Shown in pieces: positions 29,401 through 37,479 of a stretch of 64,000 nt of DNA (position 1 is its first letter; every line of letters begins with the position of its first letter). The notes beneath the pieces are model-generated. The model did not search any database. It was not told the DNA's origin and saw only the letters and a program-made list of their open reading frames with translations. Origin of the DNA: Streptomyces sp. SKN60 (GTDB lineage Bacteria > Actinomycetota > Actinomycetes > Streptomycetales > Streptomycetaceae); the NCBI RefSeq assembly GCF_026236535.1, contig NZ_JAHTMW010000028.1, forward strand, positions 31,792 through 95,791, in the 5' to 3' direction. Made by a program: the position numbers and the translations under genes.

Positions 29401-31432
29401 CATGATGAGCCCGCTCACGGTCAGCCAGATGCTTCCTGCCGACTTCGAGTTCGACGTCGTCATCTTCGACGAGGCTTCGCAGGTCCGGCCCGGGGATGCG
29501 ATCAACTCCATCTACCGCGGCCGGACGCTCGTCGTGGCGGGAGACGAGAAGCAGCTGCCGCCGACCTCGTTCTTCGACGCCACGGTCGAGGACGACTCGG
29601 ACGAGTACGCCGAGGACGTGCCCGACTCCTTCGAGTCGCTGTTGCACGCCTGCAAGGCCGGGGCCATGCAGGAGCTGCCACTGCGTTGGCACTACCGCAG
29701 CCGCCACGAGAACCTGATCACCTTCAGCAACCGCGAGTTCTACCAGAACTCGATGATCACCTTCCCCGGCGCACAGGAGGAGGGCAACGACGTCGGCGTC
29801 GCCTTCTTCCAGGCCGACGGCGTCTACGACCGTGGCGGCCGCCGTGACAACCAGGCCGAGGCCGCGTTCGTCGCGCAGCGGGTCCTCCACCATTTCGACA
29901 GCCGCCCAGGCCTCACCCTCGGCGTCGTGGCCCTCTCGCAGGCCCAGGCCTCGGCCATCGACCTCGCCGTGCAGCAGGCCCGGCTGAGCAGGCCCGACCT
30001 GGAGCACTGCTTCACCGAGGACCGTCTCGACGGCTTCTTCGTCAAGAACCTCGAGTCGGTCCAGGGCGACGAGCGTGACGTGATGATCATGTCGGTCGGT
30101 TACGGGCCCGACGAACACGGCAAGCTGGGGCTGAACTTCGGGCCGATCAACAAGAGCGGCGGGTGGCGGCGCCTGAACGTCGCCGTCACCCGGGCCCGGT
30201 ATCGCATGGAAGTCGTCGCTTCCTTCCGCGGCGGCAGTCTGGCCGACAGCGCCAACGAGAGCGTCCGTCACCTGAAGCGATACCTGGAGTACGCGGAGGC
30301 CGGGCCGTCCGTCCTTGCCCAGGAACTGCTTCCTTCGGACGCCGAGGCCGACAGCCCCTTCGAGGAGTCGGTGCTCGACGTGCTGCGCGGCTGGGGCCAC
30401 AAGGTCCAGTCCCAGGTCGGCGTCGCCGGCTACCGCATCGACATCGGGCTGCGTCACCCCACCCTGCCCGGCGCCTACGCCCTCGGAATCGAGTGCGACG
30501 GCGCGATGTACCACTCGTCCAAGACCGCCAGGGACCGGGACCGGCTGCGCGAGCAGGTCCTGACCGGACTGGGCTGGCGGCTGTACCGGATCTGGGGCAC
30601 CGACTGGTACCGGGGCCGGGCGGCGGCCGAGCTGCGCCTGCGCGAGGCGGTCGAGCATGCCATCGCCCAGGGGTCGCTGCTCGGTGGAGCGTCCGTGCCG
30701 CTGCCCGCGCAGCGGGGGCCCGTGGACGACGCGCCGCCCGTCGGCCGCCCGGAGCAGGAACGGATGGCTCCGGTGACGGCCGGCGGTGTGTCGCCGGCTC
30801 CGACACCTGTGAGGCCGCCCGCCCCGCCCGCCCAGCTCGACGTCGAGTACGAGCGCGTGCCCGTGGACACGCAGGCCGAGCGGGCGTGGAGCGCCCCGTA
30901 CGAGACCCGATGGATCAGCGCCGGCTCGTCCTACGAGCTGCACACCCCGGAGGCCAAGCCCGCGCTGCGCAAGGTGCTGGCCGCCGTCATCGAGGTCGAG
31001 GGGCCGGTCCACGAGGATCTCCTCGTGCAGCGTGCGCGCGAGGCCTGGGGCCTCGCCAGGGCCGGCGGCCGGGCCCGGACCGCCGTCGTACAGGTGGCAC
31101 AGGCCCTCGTACGGTCGGGGACCGTCACGTCGGAGGGCTCCTTCTTCGACGTGACGCACCGCACCACGCTCCAGGCCCGCACCCCGGGCGCGGGCGAGGC
31201 CGCGCGAAAGGTGCTGCACGTCGCGCCTGCCGAGCGCCGGCTGGCGCTGTGGGAGCTGGCGGCCGAGTGTCCCGGCATGTCGGCCGAGGAGCTGATGAAG
31301 CAGGCCTGTGACTTCTTCGGCTGGCGTCGGCTGGGTCCCGACATCCGGACCACCTTGAGCGCGGACATCAAGGCACTGCACCGCAGTGACCGGATGACCG
31401 GTGGCCCGGACCGCATCACGGTGGTGCGCTGA
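26438..31432 (+). CDS. DUF4011-helicase-Vsr-like nuclease defence protein (Hhe-like)
   Basis: This 1664-residue protein has an N-terminal DUF4011-like module (EEWRKSLLDMGGRNRLLNFRH, residues 25-45) and a split SF1/Upf1-type helicase with Walker A GPPGTGKS (328-335), DEAS (1011-1014) and the late motif LNVAVTRARYRMEVV. A nuclease-like domain resembling Vsr/DUF559 has Asp1335 and the pair Glu1352-x-Asp1354 (IECDGAMYHS). A DUF3320-like C-terminus follows. This architecture is, from memory, the one listed as the single-gene anti-phage system Hhe (DUF4011-helicase-Vsr). It likely acts on invading DNA. A strong AGGAGGT precedes the ATG. It is convergent with the beta-family gene, three bases apart. 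Confidence 0.82.
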   Translation: MPAPFHPSSVSGDGPGLGRLKVVLEEWRKSLLDMGGRNRLLNFRHTRTATLEVVSPGIDPLLADLRQGWSFAPIAEDDGDLTDAGGSITLRKATDVVPSRQGAGLVTQKTNQAGLNSALYQLRSKSGQMFNDYGLWVLWLGIGMVNWCEEGAHESSAAPLVLVPVEIRREEGSKRYRLQLADNQERMHNPALAVKMEHLGVDWRPVGDIDVTDAPAVLSAARKVTAGLDGWSVDERVVLGLFASHRESMYQDLLQNEARILAHPLVRAVALGPDAGLPDDVIGFEPPELDRIDEIQLPETSPMVLDADASQRQCIAAVLDQRSFVMSGPPGTGKSQTITNMIAALMHAGRSVLFVSEKAAALDVVRNRLRSVGLGDFVLALHSGDTSKKAVATELARVLTTEARVTGAAQHELDQARQLRTDLSAHAAAMNGHREPLQRTLHQVLGRLIQLERAGVPQLPTSAQNDATVRTLSAGSLREAVDAAQAISRAWRPAAQGSAFVWRGLVGGSAHTVVSEASGALTALGAAIDRRPFATSQDEPRSVRELRHLVRTLSAQLPDAPQVPADGQLPEDTGVELRQLADLFGMPHVAAPEAAFALCELADLTSTEFRPPRGWFDPASLAQAHAAATELREAIAAESAARAAAEDLFGDQVLRAAELHDLADRFSAQHRGLLSRFSAQFKSDRAAATALTLEGTWDKSVGARLVHAVAWRDAHTEVARLADRHSTLLGPYAPRTEEAIGALDAALANADRIAVLTRDVDRADLATLQLAHGADQDRLAALLAGSIRRALGNWCAVAAQRADRWEAAAEALLALFEPARSAQLSPSLLGSLDQVQATVDALDGDPRGPEEWRTYRDGLAVLARHGADDLVTAAAEQGLDPQQLPEVVEQALLRAWADGVLASDARLRTTRGEDLDARVADFHEADRRLIAAAGRAVIEACNTRRPRRFGSGGGAVITREAEKKTRHLPVRELLGRTREVVQAIKPCFMMSPLTVSQMLPADFEFDVVIFDEASQVRPGDAINSIYRGRTLVVAGDEKQLPPTSFFDATVEDDSDEYAEDVPDSFESLLHACKAGAMQELPLRWHYRSRHENLITFSNREFYQNSMITFPGAQEEGNDVGVAFFQADGVYDRGGRRDNQAEAAFVAQRVLHHFDSRPGLTLGVVALSQAQASAIDLAVQQARLSRPDLEHCFTEDRLDGFFVKNLESVQGDERDVMIMSVGYGPDEHGKLGLNFGPINKSGGWRRLNVAVTRARYRMEVVASFRGGSLADSANESVRHLKRYLEYAEAGPSVLAQELLPSDAEADSPFEESVLDVLRGWGHKVQSQVGVAGYRIDIGLRHPTLPGAYALGIECDGAMYHSSKTARDRDRLREQVLTGLGWRLYRIWGTDWYRGRAAAELRLREAVEHAIAQGSLLGGASVPLPAQRGPVDDAPPVGRPEQERMAPVTAGGVSPAPTPVRPPAPPAQLDVEYERVPVDTQAERAWSAPYETRWISAGSSYELHTPEAKPALRKVLAAVIEVEGPVHEDLLVQRAREAWGLARAGGRARTAVVQVAQALVRSGTVTSEGSFFDVTHRTTLQARTPGAGEAARKVLHVAPAERRLALWELAAECPGMSAEELMKQACDFFGWRRLGPDIRTTLSADIKALHRSDRMTGGPDRITVVR

Positions 31433-31435
31433 CCC

Positions 31436-32494
31436 TCACTGCGGACGGAGCGTGTGGGCGACGTAGGCCATGTGCTGTGCGTTGCCCACCGCCAGCCAGT
31501 CCCCGAAGGCCCCGGTGCTGTCGCCTCCTCCGGCCAGGTCGCGAAGCCAGGTCTCGGCGGCTCCGGCGCTGAGGCCGCGGAAGGAGGGCAGTTCGACGAT
31601 GCGGCGGGCCGCCAATCGGTTGTACGCGAGCTTGTCGCTCGTCCGCCTGCCGGTGTGCAGGACCTTCGAGATGACGAACTCCCGCTCGGTCGTGTAGCGC
31701 AGGAAGCCCCAGTCGGGCCCTCCCTTCCGGTTGGGGTCGCTCGGCGGCTGAGCGATGGCGTCGACGGACTGGGTCCCGTAGTCGCCGTACCTCACCACGG
31801 GCAGGTACGGCCTCCGGCTCTGTGCGATCTCGTGCCACATCGCCCAGTCCCACCGCGGTTCCTCCCGCAGGCCCTGTTCCAGCATGTCCGCGGTGACGTG
31901 CGGGAAGCCGGCGCTCAGCACGCAGACCTCACGCCAGGGAGCCAGAGGGAACAGGGCGTCGAGCGCCCGCAAGGCCTCCTTGCCCGCGTCGGGCCGGGAG
32001 GCGAGCACGGCCCCCATGTCCAGGAGCAGGTCCACCCGGACGCTCGGGTCGGCGCGGGCAAGGAGGGAGCGGACGGCTTCCGCCGTTCCCTCGTCCCACT
32101 CTCCCGCGACGGAGACACGTATGCCGAGGCCTCGGTGGCTGCGCGTTGCCGTTTCGAGTGAGGCCCCCTGCTGGAAGGCGGATCGGTCCGGTCCGGTCAC
32201 CGGCCGGAGCCGGGCGTACATGCAGCGTTCGTCCACGAGGTCCGCAAGCACGGTCATCTGTGTCTCGTCCGCGAAGGGTGCGTCTATCCACCCGTCGCTG
32301 TGGCTGTGGACCGCCCCGACCGAGCCCAGGTCCTTACGGAACCCGGCGGTAAGGGCCGGGGCGTCGATTTCCGGTCTCGGTGGCAGGTTCCACAGAGGCG
32401 CGATGCGCCGCCGGTCGATCGGCGACTGCCACGCGTAGGCCCTCGCCGCATGCGGTCGAGCTCGGAGCACGGGCACGTACAACAGCTCAGACAC
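31436..32494 (-). CDS. Beta family protein
   Basis: This 352-residue soluble protein begins SELLYVPVLRARPHAARAY and contains WREVCVLSAGFP and LPVVRYGDYG, the pattern of the beta protein family (PF14350-like), found in phages and in bacterial defence or prophage regions. Its biochemical role is unknown to me. The GTG at 32494 follows AGGGGGA. Its stop lies three bases from the stop of the large helicase-nuclease (convergent), and its start faces pglW across 299 bases. It could be an accessory of either neighbour. The family call rests on remembered family features only. Confidence 0.6.
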   Translation of the reverse strand: MSELLYVPVLRARPHAARAYAWQSPIDRRRIAPLWNLPPRPEIDAPALTAGFRKDLGSVGAVHSHSDGWIDAPFADETQMTVLADLVDERCMYARLRPVTGPDRSAFQQGASLETATRSHRGLGIRVSVAGEWDEGTAEAVRSLLARADPSVRVDLLLDMGAVLASRPDAGKEALRALDALFPLAPWREVCVLSAGFPHVTADMLEQGLREEPRWDWAMWHEIAQSRRPYLPVVRYGDYGTQSVDAIAQPPSDPNRKGGPDWGFLRYTTEREFVISKVLHTGRRTSDKLAYNRLAARRIVELPSFRGLSAGAAETWLRDLAGGGDSTGAFGDWLAVGNAQHMAYVAHTLRPQ

Positions 32495-32793
32495 GGCGGA
32501 TTCCCCCTCGGCTCTGCCGACTCCGGTGACCTGTATTCAGGGTCCGCATGACGGGCAGGGCGCGAAAGTACGCTGATTCGGCCGCTCTGACCTAAACCGT
32601 CAAGATCCGGGTGAAACGATCACCGGCTTCCCTGTCCGGCGACGACCGCATATGCCGGGAACGCCTCCCGCTGTCAGCGTCCGCCATTAGGATTTCCCAC
32701 GGATGTGCCCTGGTCGGGACGGCCCCGATGCCTCTGAGCAAGCCCTGGGTGATCCATCAGTCGGCAGGGAATCGAGACGGGCGGGGACAGCGC
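32495..32793. promoter_or_regulatory. Divergent intergenic region before pglW
   Basis: These 299 bases separate the beta-family gene and pglW and should hold promoters for both. GC is lower than in flanking genes. The pglW frame stays open back to 32611 but shows no family similarity there. I saw no convincing palindrome or -35/-10 pair. Confidence 0.45.
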
Positions 32794-35700
32794 ATGCGGG
32801 AAGGCCGGTGGACGACGGTCGCCGACTCCGAGTTCGACCATGAGCGCCGCGGCCTGGAGGCCATCCGCGCGCAGCTGCCGGATGCCGACCCGTGGCGTGC
32901 CTGGTCGAACTTCACCTTCACCGCGAACACCGGGCACGTCCGCGAGGTCGATCTGCTCATCGTCGCCCCCGGCGGCATGTTCATGATCGAGCTGAAGGAC
33001 TGGCACGGCTCCGTGACCAGCGAGAACGGCACCTGGGTCCAGACCACCCCCGGCGGTCACCGCCGCCCCCACGGCAATCCGCTCCACCTGGTCAACAAGA
33101 AGGCGAAGGAGCTGGCCACGCTCCTCGGCCAGAACGGCAAGCGCGTGTGGGTGGGCGAAGCGGTCTGCTTCACCGACGGTGGTCTGCGGGTCCGCCTCCC
33201 CGCCCACGACCAGAACGGCGTGTACACCGTCCCCGAGCTCGTGACCATGCTGAAGCAGCCGCCGCGGGACGAGCGAAGCCGCATCACCGCGATCGACTCC
33301 CGAGAGATCAAGACCGCCCTCGACCGCATCGGCATCAAGCGCAGCGAGGCCGCGTACAAGGTCGGCCCGTATCAGCTGGAGCGGAAGTCCTTCGACTCCG
33401 GCCCCACCTGGGCGGACTACCGGGCCACCCACAGCGAGCTGCCCGAGGTCGCCCGGGTCCGGGTCTATCTGAGCGAGCGCGGCTCCGACGCCTCCCTCCG
33501 CCGCTCCGTGGAGAACGCCGCCCGGCGTGAGGCGGCAGTCCTCCAGCGTTTCCGTCACCCCGGCGTCGTGCAGCTGAAGCAGTACTTCCCGTCCGGCCAC
33601 TCGGCCGGACCGGCGCTGATCTTCGACTACCACCCGCAGACCCTCCGGCTCGACGAGTACCTCCTCCAGCACGGCAAGCGGCTCGACATCCTCGGCCGGA
33701 TGGCGCTCGTCCGTCAGCTCGCCGAGACCATGCGGTCCGCCCACTCCAGCCGGATCCACCACCGCGCCCTCGCCGCGCGTTCGATCCACGTCATCCCGCG
33801 CAACCGGGGCCGGGAGGGCAAGGCCGTCGGGGAGGAGGCCGCCTGGCTGACCCCGCGGCTGCAGATCTCGGACTGGCAGATCGCCACCCAGCGGTCCTCC
33901 GGCACGGACGGCGCCACCGGGCAGGGCATGACCCGCTTCGCCCCCACAGCCCTTTCGGTGACACATGTCTCCGAGGGCTCCGACCCCTATCTCGCGCCCG
34001 AGCTGACCGCGCTCAACGCTGACCCCGTCTATCTCGACGTCTACGGTCTCGGCGTCCTCACCTATCTCCTGGTCACCGGCAAGGCGCCCGCCGCCAGCCA
34101 GGCCGAGCTGCTCGCCCGCCTGGAGGCGGGCGAGGGCCTGCGCCCCAGCTCGCTCGTGGACGGCCTGTCCCCGGACATCGACGAGCTGGTGCAGGCGGCC
34201 ACCGCGTACCGCCCGGGTCAGCGGCTGTCCACGGTGGACGAGTTCCTGGAGATGCTGGAGTACGTCGAGGACAGCCTCACCGCACCGACGTCCCCGACGG
34301 CGCCCGAGACCGCCGACGTACCCGAGAAGGACCCCCTGGAGGCCGTGGCCGGTGACGTCCTCGGCGGCCGGTGGGAGGTTCGCCGCCGCCTGGGTACGGG
34401 CTCCACCAGCCGCGCCTTCCTCGTACGGGATCTGGAGGCGGAGGTCCGGAAGACCCGCCCGCTCGCCGTGCTCAAAGTGGCCCTCTCCGACAGCCGGGGC
34501 GAGATCCTCGTCCACGAGGCCGAGGTGATGGGCCGGCTGCGCCCCGACTCCCGGATCATCCGGCTCGTCGAGCCGGAGCCCCTGCGCATCGCGGGCCGGA
34601 CCGTGCTCGCCCTGGAGTACGTCGGGGACGAGCGCGACCAGGACACCGACGCCGACGGGGCGGCGGCCGAAGGCCCCGACGCCGCTCCCCGCAAGGGCAC
34701 GCGGCACCGGCGCCGCGAGGAGACCGTCGCCCGCCAGCTCCGCGAGCGCGGCCGGCTCCAGATGGACCAGCTGGAGGCGTACGGCGACTACCTCTTCGGG
34801 GCCGTGGACTTCCTGGAGGGCGAGAGCGTCTGGCACCGCGACATCAAGCCCGACAACATCGCCATCCGCATCCGCCCCAACCGCACGCGCGAGCTGGTGC
34901 TGATCGACTTCTCCCTCGCCGGCTACCCGGCGACGGACCACGATGCCGGTACGGAGGGCTATCTCGACCCGTTCATCGGCGGCCTCACGCGTACCGCCTA
35001 CGACTCGCACGCCGAGCGGTACGCGGTGGCCGTCACGCTGCACCAGATGGCGTCCGGCGAGCTCCCGAAGTGGGGCGACGGCTCGGTGCCGCCGCACATG
35101 ACGAAGGAGGCCGAGTTCCCGTACCCCGTCATCGCGGCCGACGCCTTCGAGCCCGCCGTACGGGACGGGCTGCTCGCCTTTTTCCGCAAAGCGCTGCACC
35201 GCGACACCGCGGAGCGGTACCCCGAGCTCAAGCCGATGCGGGACGCCTGGAAGAAGATCTTCCTGGACGCCGCCCAGGCGGTGCCGTCCAGCCACCGCAC
35301 CCGACACCCCGAACCGGCCACTGAGCAGACCGCTCCCGCCGGCGCGCCCGCCATCGCCGAGGCCGAGCCGCTCACCGCCGACGAGCAGCGCGAACGGCTC
35401 GCCGCCGCCGTCACCCGAGACACCCACCTCTCCTCCGCGGGCCTCACCCCAGCCGCCGAGTCCTTCCTCTACGGCCTCGGCATCACCACCGTCGGCGGAC
35501 TCCTCGACTACAGCCGCAGCAAGCTCCTCAACGCCCCCGGTCTCGGCACGAAGACCCGCACCGAGGTGCAGCGCCGCCAGCGCCAGTGGGGCAAGCTGCT
35601 GCGCGAGGCCCCCGTCTCGCCGCTCACGCCGAAGGGCCGCGCCGAGGCCAAGGAGGAGCTCGCCCAGCTCACGGCAGCCGAGTCGGCCGTTCTCGGCTCG

Positions 35701-37479
35701 CTCGCCACCGGCGAGGGGGCGGGCGGACTCACCGCCTCCGCCCTGCGCTCGGTCAGCCTGGACACCCTCGCCACGATCTTCGTGCCGGAGCTCAACAACA
35801 ACCGCTCCAACAGCAACAAGATCGAGATGGTGCGGCTGCTGCTCCGCCTCCCGAACGAGCGCGGCGAACTCCCCGACATCGGCGTCTGGCCCAAGCAGAA
35901 GGACGTGGCCGAGGCCCTCGGTCTGTCGGCCGGCCGCATCCCGCAGATGCTCAAGGAGGAGCGCAAGCGCTGGAAGAAGCACCCGGCGGTCCAGGCCCTG
36001 CGCGAGGAGATCATGGACCTCCTCGGGGGCCTCGGCCGGGTCGCCTCCGCCCTGGAGATCGCCGACGCCCTCGCCGTACGCCGCGGTACGACGCTGGCCG
36101 AGCGCGAACAGCGCCGCGCACTCGCCCTCGCGGCCGTACGAGCCGTGGTGGAGGTGGAGCAACTCGAGCCGGAAGAGGCCGAGTTCCAGCACCAGCCCAA
36201 CCGGAAGGCAACCGAGGACGCCCTCGCCGCGGGCCTGCTCGCCCTCGACGTCCGGGAGGGCGACGCCCCGGACACCCCGACGGCCCCCGGTCTCCTCGAC
36301 TACGCGATGCGGCTCGGCAAGACCGCCGACCGCCTCTCCGGCCTCGACACCCTCCCGACGGCGACCACGGTCCTCGGCGACCTCGGCGCGCTCAACCCGC
36401 CGCCCGGCCTCGTCGAGTGGGACGAACGCCGGCTCGTCGAACTGGCCGCCGCGGCTTCGGCCAACGCCGCCGCCACCCCGCGCCTGGAGATCTACCCGCG
36501 CGACCTGTCCCTGGTCCGCGCCCTGCGGCTCACCCAGGCCGGCCTGGTCCCGATGATCCCGGGCGTCCCCGAGGCCCGGCAGCCGGGCCTCACCGGCGAG
36601 GACATCCACGAGCGGGTCCGCGCCCGCTTCCCCGAACTCGTCGTCACCGACGCGCGCGGGGTCGCGACCCACGAGCTGCCGACCGGCAGCCGCCTGACGA
36701 AGGCCCTCTTCGACGCCGGCTTCGAGCTCACCCTGTCCACGCGCGAGGACACCAAGACCCTGCGCTATCTGCCCACACGGATGGACGGCACCTCCAGCTA
36801 CCTGACCGGCGGCATCGGGCACCAGTCCACCGGCGTCGGCACGGTGACCCGGTACTCCGACGACCCCCTGCTCGCGGGCGCGGTCCGCTCCGACGAGCGC
36901 CTCCTCGCCTCCGCCCGCCAGGACGGCTACCGGATCCTGACCGTGCACCACGGCCGTACGGTCGAGGCGGTACGAAGGCTGACCGCGGACCGGATCGGCG
37001 CGCGCCCGGTGTCCGTGACCGAGCTGTTCCTGGAGTCCATGCACGCCCTCGTCCCGCCGGCCACCAAGCCCACGTGGGAGACCCTGCTGAAGGCCGACGT
37101 GGCGAAGCCGGGCACGCGGGGGGCGATGAAGTTCGCCGAGTACGCGCGGACAGCGTGGGGTGCGGTGGAGCCGCGGGTACGGGAACTGCTCGACCCGGCG
37201 GCGGGTGCGGGCCCGGTGCTGCTGACGGAGACGGCCGTCTTCGCGCGGTACGACGCGATGGGCGTCCTCGACCGGCTGGCGGAGGCGGCCCGGCAGGGCG
37301 GGCGCGGCCTGTGGCTGCTCGTGCCGCAGCCGGACCCGGCGCGGGAGCCGAAGCTGGGCGCTGTGGCCGTGCCGTACCAGGCGGGCCTGGGCGAATGGAT
37401 CGACTTGCCCGACTCGTGGGTGAAGAACGCCCACCGGTCGGGTCTGAACGAACTCAAGGGAACTGGAGACGCGAAGTGA
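32794..37479 (+). CDS. pglW: BREX-2 serine/threonine kinase PglW with NERD domain
   Basis: This 1561-residue protein begins with a NERD nuclease-like domain whose Asp53, Glu66 and Lys68 (EVDLLIVAPG, MIELKDW) form a PD-(D/E)xK pattern. A first kinase-like domain (about 190-500) is degenerate: HHRALAARS stands where HRDLKxxN is expected. A second (about 519-860) looks active, with Lys561 (AVLKVAL), HRDIKPDN (681-688) and Asp705 in IDFSLAG, where DFG is DFS. A long C-terminal region has helix-hairpin-like segments (GLGTKTRTE). In the Pgl system of S. coelicolor PglW is an active kinase needed for resistance. The ATG at 32794 gives the family N-terminus MREGRWTTV. It overlaps pglX by GTGA. Confidence 0.95.
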   Translation: MREGRWTTVADSEFDHERRGLEAIRAQLPDADPWRAWSNFTFTANTGHVREVDLLIVAPGGMFMIELKDWHGSVTSENGTWVQTTPGGHRRPHGNPLHLVNKKAKELATLLGQNGKRVWVGEAVCFTDGGLRVRLPAHDQNGVYTVPELVTMLKQPPRDERSRITAIDSREIKTALDRIGIKRSEAAYKVGPYQLERKSFDSGPTWADYRATHSELPEVARVRVYLSERGSDASLRRSVENAARREAAVLQRFRHPGVVQLKQYFPSGHSAGPALIFDYHPQTLRLDEYLLQHGKRLDILGRMALVRQLAETMRSAHSSRIHHRALAARSIHVIPRNRGREGKAVGEEAAWLTPRLQISDWQIATQRSSGTDGATGQGMTRFAPTALSVTHVSEGSDPYLAPELTALNADPVYLDVYGLGVLTYLLVTGKAPAASQAELLARLEAGEGLRPSSLVDGLSPDIDELVQAATAYRPGQRLSTVDEFLEMLEYVEDSLTAPTSPTAPETADVPEKDPLEAVAGDVLGGRWEVRRRLGTGSTSRAFLVRDLEAEVRKTRPLAVLKVALSDSRGEILVHEAEVMGRLRPDSRIIRLVEPEPLRIAGRTVLALEYVGDERDQDTDADGAAAEGPDAAPRKGTRHRRREETVARQLRERGRLQMDQLEAYGDYLFGAVDFLEGESVWHRDIKPDNIAIRIRPNRTRELVLIDFSLAGYPATDHDAGTEGYLDPFIGGLTRTAYDSHAERYAVAVTLHQMASGELPKWGDGSVPPHMTKEAEFPYPVIAADAFEPAVRDGLLAFFRKALHRDTAERYPELKPMRDAWKKIFLDAAQAVPSSHRTRHPEPATEQTAPAGAPAIAEAEPLTADEQRERLAAAVTRDTHLSSAGLTPAAESFLYGLGITTVGGLLDYSRSKLLNAPGLGTKTRTEVQRRQRQWGKLLREAPVSPLTPKGRAEAKEELAQLTAAESAVLGSLATGEGAGGLTASALRSVSLDTLATIFVPELNNNRSNSNKIEMVRLLLRLPNERGELPDIGVWPKQKDVAEALGLSAGRIPQMLKEERKRWKKHPAVQALREEIMDLLGGLGRVASALEIADALAVRRGTTLAEREQRRALALAAVRAVVEVEQLEPEEAEFQHQPNRKATEDALAAGLLALDVREGDAPDTPTAPGLLDYAMRLGKTADRLSGLDTLPTATTVLGDLGALNPPPGLVEWDERRLVELAAAASANAAATPRLEIYPRDLSLVRALRLTQAGLVPMIPGVPEARQPGLTGEDIHERVRARFPELVVTDARGVATHELPTGSRLTKALFDAGFELTLSTREDTKTLRYLPTRMDGTSSYLTGGIGHQSTGVGTVTRYSDDPLLAGAVRSDERLLASARQDGYRILTVHHGRTVEAVRRLTADRIGARPVSVTELFLESMHALVPPATKPTWETLLKADVAKPGTRGAMKFAEYARTAWGAVEPRVRELLDPAAGAGPVLLTETAVFARYDAMGVLDRLAEAARQGGRGLWLLVPQPDPAREPKLGAVAVPYQAGLGEWIDLPDSWVKNAHRSGLNELKGTGDAK

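Noticed and set aside
32611..32793. Possible extended start for pglW
   Set aside because: The frame is open, but the extra 61 residues show no similarity to PglW, whereas the ATG at 32794 gives the family N-terminus after a GGGGACAG site.
35586..37475. Long plus-strand frame running into pglX from inside pglW
   Set aside because: Only the part from the GTG at 37476 matches PglX; the preceding part is an Arg/Pro-rich shadow of pglW.
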